Below, in pieces: positions 59,283 to 64,000 of a stretch of DNA of 64,000 nt. This DNA comes from an uncultured Lachnospiraceae bacterium (lineage in GTDB: Bacteria; Bacillota; Clostridia; Lachnospirales; Lachnospiraceae): NCBI GenBank assembly GCA_910578335.1, contig CAJTPU010000011.1, positions 1 through 64,000 on the forward strand, given 5' to 3'. Each line of letters begins with the position of its first letter. Position 1 is the stretch's first letter. Below the pieces are notes generated by a model. The model was not told the origin of the DNA and ran no database searches. It saw nothing but the letters and a program-made list of their open reading frames with translations. Position numbers and translations under genes: made by a program.

Positions 59283-60203
59283 TTATCTCACATAATCGAC
59301 TTTTACATAATCCTCTTCGTGGTTCAATAATTTCAGGCTGTCATACAGCTTGCCTTCTTTGGACACAACGCTTGCAAGCTCGTTCACAAAATATCCGATG
59401 ACATTTCCATATCTGCTTTGCAGGTAGCCGTTCTCTATGATGGGAAAAGACAGGATGTCCTTCTCATCGCACGGTACGGTTGAAAATCCTATTTTATGCT
59501 CGAACGGCAGCGCAAGAAATCTGTCGAGCGCCTCCCTGCTTTCTATTCGCATTTCTACCAGAAGATTCTCATAATTTATCCTCTGTTTTCTTTTTTCCCA
59601 TATTTGCGCAGCCTGCTCAAAATCCGTATAATGGTTAAAAAACAGCTTAATATCTCCCAACCCGACAACCGGATAATTTCTTTTTAAGTTCACTTCATAC
59701 TTTTCCTCTAAAAGGTATAGAGGCTGCTCCATATAATAGGCAAAATTCTCTAACAGGCGCAGATAGTCCCCGCTTTCCAAAAACAAATTGATAAAGGGCG
59801 ACAAAAACTCCAGCCCGAGAGAATGGTACGTTATGCCTCCCCAGCAATTATCGGAAATAATACTTACCTTGCTTTCCTGTACTGCAATCCACCTTTTCAA
59901 ATCAAAATATGCCTGTTGAAATATGCTTGCCAAAATCACCTTAGACCTTGGCACCTGCAGCAGTTCTAATATCCTCGTAACCGCCGTCCGCTCCTGTCTG
60001 TTCATATCAATGAGATAATCGTACTCTCTAAACATCAGTTCTTCTACCCTGATGACCTCTATTCCATCTATCCGGCTAATCTGATGGACTCCATTCAGGC
60101 AGACTGCCTCAATCTGCATATTGCCTTTTAACACTTCAAACTGGAAGTACTTGCAAAATATACCATATTCCTCACACGAGCCCCACAAAATTACTTTTGT
60201 CAC
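59283..60203 (-). CDS. DUF1919 family protein (exopolysaccharide-related)
   Basis: 306 residues. The N-terminal half (1-95) has a nucleotide-fold-like pattern V-I-L-W-G-S-C-E-E-Y-G-I; the DUF1919 core begins with I-I-S-D-N-C-W-G-G-I-T-Y-H near 115 and continues with L-G-L-E-F-L-S-P-F-I-N-L-F and Y-P-V-V-G-L-G-D-I. Such proteins occur in polysaccharide loci; the activity is not known. GTG 60203 has GAGGGAG six bases upstream. A short gap to GH13 suggests a two-gene operon linked to glycans. Confidence 0.85.
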   Translation of the reverse strand: MTKVILWGSCEEYGIFCKYFQFEVLKGNMQIEAVCLNGVHQISRIDGIEVIRVEELMFREYDYLIDMNRQERTAVTRILELLQVPRSKVILASIFQQAYFDLKRWIAVQESKVSIISDNCWGGITYHSLGLEFLSPFINLFLESGDYLRLLENFAYYMEQPLYLLEEKYEVNLKRNYPVVGLGDIKLFFNHYTDFEQAAQIWEKRKQRINYENLLVEMRIESREALDRFLALPFEHKIGFSTVPCDEKDILSFPIIENGYLQSRYGNVIGYFVNELASVVSKEGKLYDSLKLLNHEEDYVKVDYVR

Positions 60204-60599
60204 ACAGTCTCCCTCTGCCACTTATAAGCCGGTCTTTCTTATTATTTCCTGCCGCACGCAATATTTTAACACATTATTTGGCTTTCGTTAATCTTTTTTT
60301 CTCTCTTCCTGCCACAATATTGATTTACATAACAAAATTGACTACTTTAGTTCTATGACCTTCCTCGCTTCATCTTTTGTCTGAACCCAAAATGGATTGG
60401 ATGTCGATTTTTAAAGGGGTGTTAAAAAGAAATCCCCAATTTCCACATAGTTATCCACAAAAACACAAGTGTCATTTTCCTTGTTTTAAGCGTCAAAATT
60501 GCAAAAACAGACGTCATTATTAGTACTTATGTTCTGCATCCATACTCCCGTTCCAGTTACATAACATGTGAATACGCAAAAACATTATGTAAACCATTC
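60204..60599. other. 396-base intergenic region
   Basis: Holds the DUF1919 promoter on the minus strand (TTAACG 60286-60291, 17 bases, TAAAAT 60263-60268). At about 60439-60455 there are two DnaA-box-like words, TTTCCACAT and TTATCCACA, on the plus strand. A hairpin (60557-60568 with 60583-60592) lies right after the helicase stop codon but lacks a U-run. No open frame with a start site was seen. Confidence 0.5.
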
Positions 60600-63143
60600 T
60601 TAAAGCCATGCATTCCAAAACCACTCTGCCCGTCCGGCTACGGTATCCACGGACACCACTTCAAAATTCTCCCACTCCCGCGGAAAAAGCTGTCTGTAGG
60701 AATGCTGCAGAAAACGTTCGTCTAAAAGAGCAATAATCCCTAAATCCTCCGACGTCCGGATAACACGTCCCGCCGCCTGCAGCACCTTGTTCATCCCGGG
60801 AAAGCGGTAGGCATAGTCAAATCCGTTCTCCCCCCTCTCATCAAAGAAGCGCTTCAACAATTCTCTTTCACTGCACACCTGCGGCAGTCCGGTTCCTACT
60901 ATCATGACGCCTATCAGACTGTCATGCTTTAAGTCAATGCCCTCGCTAAAAATACCGCCCATTACGCAAAAGCCTATCAGATTTTTAAGAACCTCCTCTG
61001 TCTCTGCCTCCATGCCGATTTCGTCAAAACCACAGCCGGCATTTCCCTCAAATTTTTTGAGAAATGCCTCCCTGTCCGCCTCCTTCATGTCGCCATCCTG
61101 CACAATACATTCCGTCTCATCCCCCGCAAAATTTTCCTGATAACATGCATAAACCTGCGCAAGAAAGTAATAAGAAGGAAAAAACACCATATAATTGCCG
61201 TGACGCTGTCCCACTATTTCGTGAATATACCGCGCTATACGATAAAACTCCTGCGAAGAACGTCTTGTATACTTGCTTGTCACATCGTTTCCCACATACA
61301 GCGCTCTCTTTTCCGGATTAAAAACGGATTTGGCATACACTTCATAATCCTCCGGCGTCCCGCCCAAAAGCTTTTTGTAATACTGAATGGGAAGCAGTGT
61401 CGCCGAAAAAAGTATTGTACTTTTTGCTCTTGCCATACATTCCTGTAAATTGACCGCAGGGTTCACGCAAAAAAGCTTTAACATAAAGTCGCCGGCTTTT
61501 CCTTCTTCACACATCTGTGTATACATGACATAATTGTCATCTACTCGCTCGTAAATATCTAAAAAATGCGAAATTTCAAAGAAAAAATCCAGTATTTTTT
61601 TCCTGATTGGATTGTCATCATTCTCGTCAAGGTATTTGTCAAGTGTATCATACAATTTGGTCAGTGCTTGTACAAAGCTGTCAATCATTTCCACCACCCT
61701 GCACTCCTCACATTCCCTTTTCATGATAAGCAGCTCTTTATTGCACCTTTCCAACTGCTTTTCCAGCTTTGGTGCAAACTCATAAATACGGCTGCCATGT
61801 CTGAAACTGCTGACACGCAGTTCTTCCAAATTGACCAGTCCGGTACTATCTTGCAGAAGCATCTCTTCGGCAGGCGCGGCTTCCAAAAGCGCTTTTCTAC
61901 CCTTCTTTTGCTCCCGCACTTCCTTCAGCTCCCGCTTCATCAGCAGAAACGATTCCTTATAGAGAGCCGCACTGTACATTTCCCTGCCTCGCTCTAACAG
62001 ATTGTGGGCTTCGTCCACCAAAAAAGCATAATTTCCCTGACTGCCCTCCCCAAAGAAACGCTTCAGATAGACATGTGGGTCAAAGACATAATTGTAATCG
62101 CCAATGACCCCGTCCGCAAACAAGCTCATGTCCAGACAAAATTCAAACGGGCAGACCTTATGCTTTCTGGCATAAGCCTCCACCGCTTCTCTGTCAAAGC
62201 TGCTTTCATGTATCAGCAAATCGTACACGGCATCGTTAATTCTGTCGTAATGTCCTTTTGCATAACTGCAGTACTGCGGATTGCACTCCGTCTCTTCCAT
62301 AAAACAGATTTTATCCTTTGCCGTGAGAATCACACTCTTAAAACAAAGCCCCTGCTTTCTTAACAGCGAAAATGTATTTTCGGCAACCGTCCTCGTAATG
62401 GTTTTTGCCGTCAGATAAAATATTTTGTCCACCATACCGCTTCCCATTGCCTTCACTGCCGGAAAAACCGTAGAAATGGTCTTGCCCACTCCGGTAGGCG
62501 CTTCAATAAAAAGCTTCTTCTTATGATAAATCGTCTGGTAGACATAGGATGCCAATTCCTTCTGTCCTTCCCTGTAGGCAAAGGGAAAGGATAGCTCTTT
62601 TATCGACTCCTGCCGCCTCTGCTGCCACTCAAATTCATAGTCCGCCCACTTCTCATACTGCGAAAGCAGTTCCAAAAACCACTGTTGCAGCCATTTTGTC
62701 GTATACTCCTCATAAAAGTACCTAAGCTCCTCCGTATCCACATTGCAGTAGGTCATACGAATCCGCATACTCTCCACATGGTTTTGGAGCCCATAAATCG
62801 CCGCATAGACCCGTGCCTGCGCCAAATGCACGAACACCGGCTCCTTCATTCTGGAGACATCCTTTCTGGTTGTCTTTATCTCGTCTACCGTCACTTCCCC
62901 TGACTGCGCAGTGATAATGCCGTCCGCCCTGCCCTCGACTACAATCCGGTAAGACTTTGTTTCATGGACATAGCGCAGGAAAAATTCAGGCTGGTATTCG
63001 CTGCCCATCCTCTTTTGTATCAGCCGGTGAAGCCTGCTTCCCTCCTGCATGGCATTGTCCGCCGCTCCGGAGCGCCTGTTGTCGATATCGCCGCTCCGCA
63101 AGATAAATTCAACCAGATTTCTTACCGATATCCGTACTTCCAT
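60600..63143 (-). CDS. DinG/XPD-type helicase with N-terminal PD-(D/E)XK nuclease domain
   Basis: 847 residues. The first 180 residues read like a PD-(D/E)XK exonuclease of the Cas4/RecB type: V-V-E-G-R-A-D-G-I, then V-D-E-I-K-T-T near 88. The helicase starts with Y-R-E-G-Q-K-E (Q-like motif), Walker A E-A-P-T-G-V-G-K-T near 216, and D-E-A-H near 375. Four Cys between (KICFMEE, ECNPQYC, KVCPFEFC) fit an XPD/DinG iron-sulfur site. Motif VI as A-A-G-R-V-I-R-T near 805. Probably acts in DNA repair. GAGG precedes ATG 63143. Confidence 0.88.
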   Translation of the reverse strand: MEVRISVRNLVEFILRSGDIDNRRSGAADNAMQEGSRLHRLIQKRMGSEYQPEFFLRYVHETKSYRIVVEGRADGIITAQSGEVTVDEIKTTRKDVSRMKEPVFVHLAQARVYAAIYGLQNHVESMRIRMTYCNVDTEELRYFYEEYTTKWLQQWFLELLSQYEKWADYEFEWQQRRQESIKELSFPFAYREGQKELASYVYQTIYHKKKLFIEAPTGVGKTISTVFPAVKAMGSGMVDKIFYLTAKTITRTVAENTFSLLRKQGLCFKSVILTAKDKICFMEETECNPQYCSYAKGHYDRINDAVYDLLIHESSFDREAVEAYARKHKVCPFEFCLDMSLFADGVIGDYNYVFDPHVYLKRFFGEGSQGNYAFLVDEAHNLLERGREMYSAALYKESFLLMKRELKEVREQKKGRKALLEAAPAEEMLLQDSTGLVNLEELRVSSFRHGSRIYEFAPKLEKQLERCNKELLIMKRECEECRVVEMIDSFVQALTKLYDTLDKYLDENDDNPIRKKILDFFFEISHFLDIYERVDDNYVMYTQMCEEGKAGDFMLKLFCVNPAVNLQECMARAKSTILFSATLLPIQYYKKLLGGTPEDYEVYAKSVFNPEKRALYVGNDVTSKYTRRSSQEFYRIARYIHEIVGQRHGNYMVFFPSYYFLAQVYACYQENFAGDETECIVQDGDMKEADREAFLKKFEGNAGCGFDEIGMEAETEEVLKNLIGFCVMGGIFSEGIDLKHDSLIGVMIVGTGLPQVCSERELLKRFFDERGENGFDYAYRFPGMNKVLQAAGRVIRTSEDLGIIALLDERFLQHSYRQLFPREWENFEVVSVDTVAGRAEWFWNAWL

Positions 63144-63208
63144 TCTTCCTCACATTCCGCCGCCGGACAACACACAACGGCTTTTATCTGCCCCACAGAA
63201 CAATTATG

Positions 63209-63252
63209 AAAAAAACTCCCAGCCAAGATAAATGCATATCCTGAGCCGGGAG
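63209..63252 (-). terminator. terminator of the HPr-like gene
   Basis: CTCCCAGCCAAGATA (63216-63230) pairs with TATCCTGAGCCGGGAG (63237-63252) with small bulges; U-run of seven on the minus strand. Strong. Confidence 0.88.
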
Positions 63253-63295
63253 CCTTTCCGCCTTATCGCACTTGCCGCAAATACAGATATCTGCA

Positions 63296-63520
63296 TTAAC
63301 ATGCAAGGGCATAATCCTTCAGCATCTCTTCGAATTCAGCGTTGTAGCCAACATAATGAACCGTCAAATCCTGTGAAAAATCAAGTCCATACACTCCAAG
63401 AAATGATTTTGCATCTACTGCATATCTATTATAAGCAATGTCAATGTCAAAATCACATTTGGAAGCTACGGCTACAAAATGCTGCACTTCATTCGGGGTT
63501 AATCTGATTTTTCTTTTCAT
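63296..63520 (-). CDS. HPr-like protein without the catalytic histidine
   Basis: 74 residues. HPr fold by pattern: F-V-A-V-A-S-K-C-D-F-D-I-D-I, then V-D-A-K-S-F-L-G-V-Y-G-L-D-F (the Ser46 helix) and L-T-V with a final helix. The usual G-x-H-A-R-P-A loop with His15 is replaced by R-L-T-P-N-E-V, so it cannot take part in PTS phosphotransfer. Such copies occur widely in Lachnospiraceae, role unknown. GGAAGG precedes ATG 63520. Confidence 0.8.
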   Translation of the reverse strand: MKRKIRLTPNEVQHFVAVASKCDFDIDIAYNRYAVDAKSFLGVYGLDFSQDLTVHYVGYNAEFEEMLKDYALAC

Positions 63521-63848
63521 ATCGCTTTGCCTTCCTTTCTGACCGTCCCTGTCTGATTTGACCGAAATGCGTTGTCTTTACTCTCCCAGCCAAAGTTTAT
63601 CAGGGCGTTAAACTCTGTAAATCCGCCTGTATACAGGCTTCCTACTCCTTTGTTGAATACGATTATACTCGCTTTCATCTAAAAGTAAAGTGTTTTTTTC
63701 GCGTCGAAAAACGATAGATTTTTGTGATTTTTCCCAAATGCTCCCACTTTCCAGCATGTTGCGCATCGCACTACCACATATTACCGTCTCATTAGTAGTA
63801 TTGCACAATATTTTGTTTTATACCCTAAAATGCCCCCAAAATATTTGG
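63521..63848. other. 328-base intergenic region
   Basis: A possible weak promoter for the HPr-like gene on the minus strand (TTTACA to TAAACT, 16 bases, 63596-63623). A 66-codon minus-strand frame (63608-63808) has no ribosome binding site and no recognisable pattern. Otherwise AT-rich without hairpins. Confidence 0.4.
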
Positions 63849-64000
63849 CTATTTTTCAACAAATTCAACCATATAATTTCTAAACCGAAGAGGCAGCATA
63901 TTTTGCTGTAATTTGAGGTTTTTTCTGTCTTCAATACTAATCGTATGACAAAAATGGCGGAAAAGTTCCTGATAGTGCTCTTCTTCTGCCGTGAGCGCCA
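63849..64000 (-). CDS. C-terminal part of a putative DNA repair protein (TIGR03915/DUF4130-like), cut by the window edge
   Basis: The last 50 codons of a minus-strand gene, ending TAG (63849-63851). The protein reads LTAEEEHYQELFRHF, then I-E-D-R-K-N-L-K-L-Q-Q-N-M-L-P-L-R-F-R-N-Y-M-x-E-F. The block Y-x-x-L-x-x-x-F-x-x-x-I-x-I-x-x-R-x-N-x-x-x-Q-x-x-x-M-P-x-R-x-x is typical of the end of TIGR03915 proteins, which go with a radical SAM partner. The identification is by memory. Confidence 0.65.
   Translation of the reverse strand, partial: ALTAEEEHYQELFRHFCHTISIEDRKNLKLQQNMLPLRFRNYMVEFVEK

Noticed and set aside
60439..60455. Chromosome origin
   Set aside because: Only two DnaA-like words and no dnaA, dnaN or AT-rich unwinding element beside them.
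60600..63143. CRISPR-associated DinG or Cas4
   Set aside because: The PD-(D/E)XK plus XPD-type layout is also usual in stand-alone repair helicases, and there is no array or cas gene in the window.
63608..63808. Minus-strand frame of 66 codons
   Set aside because: No Shine-Dalgarno, no recognisable pattern, atypical composition for the neighbours.

Overview
The window looks like a chromosomal segment of a low-to-mid GC, spore-forming Clostridia species, most likely a gut-type Lachnospiraceae. The evidence is a complete forespore sigma-F module (spoIIAA, spoIIAB, sigF), five spoVA genes (A to E), Firmicute-type arginine genes, a valS T-box leader, many Shine-Dalgarno-led genes with TTG or GTG starts, and several families common in Lachnospiraceae (CmpB-type membrane protein, DUF4125, HAAS/PadR pairs, HPr-like orphan). 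No tRNA, rRNA, CRISPR array, prophage, transposase or plasmid function was seen. Most genes lie on the minus strand.

Layout. 1-2.4 kb: DMT permease and two membrane proteins of unknown role. 2.4-12.9 kb: arginine region. argJ, a truncated glyoxalase-like gene, GNAT, CPBP protease and GNAT run in overlapping order into argB and argD, and then into a lone solute-binding protein; argG is divergent at 11.7 kb. ArgR-like boxes lie next to the argB promoter and in the argG intergenic region. 12.9-22.7 kb: DUF1294, DegV, a sulfatase of the LTA-synthase type, spoVAE, shikimate kinase, RidA, a membrane diguanylate cyclase and a GNAT/DUF2156 pair. 22.8-30.4 kb: spoVAD, a MocR regulator divergent from a 3-alpha-HSD-like SDR plus NTF2-like pair, an alpha/beta hydrolase with PadR, a second PadR with a HAAS membrane protein, and a deletion scar joining the remains of a hydrolase and a TetR gene. 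30.4-42 kb: BlaI/BlaR1-like pair, HelD, small proteins, a TPR-nucleotidyltransferase-DUF4125 fusion, an RsmF-type methyltransferase and an HD-GYP response regulator. 42-50.7 kb: spoVAC, spoVAB, spoVAA, thioesterase, GH25, sigF, spoIIAB, spoIIAA, a TPR protein, a 53-residue protein and folC. 50.7-64 kb: valS with T-box, zinc-ribbon protein, ECF S component, padR-HAAS-DUF4097 operon, GH13, DUF1919, a nuclease-helicase of the DinG/XPD type, an HPr-like protein and the end of a putative DNA-repair gene.

How genes work together. The sporulation genes keep the canonical order IIAA-IIAB-sigF-VAA-VAB-VAC-VAD-VAE on one strand, but are spread over 30 kb with unrelated genes between them; spoVAA, spoVAD and probably spoVAE each have a sigma-G/F-like promoter. 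ValS is controlled by tRNA charging, and its transcript probably continues into folC and the TPR gene.

The main unexplained signal is a set of four large nested inverted repeats (106-265, 9415-9515, 36143-36390, 42627-42855). Their stems differ in sequence but share short modules, as expected of a mosaic family of mobile or structured-RNA elements. One lies inside the spoVA operon.
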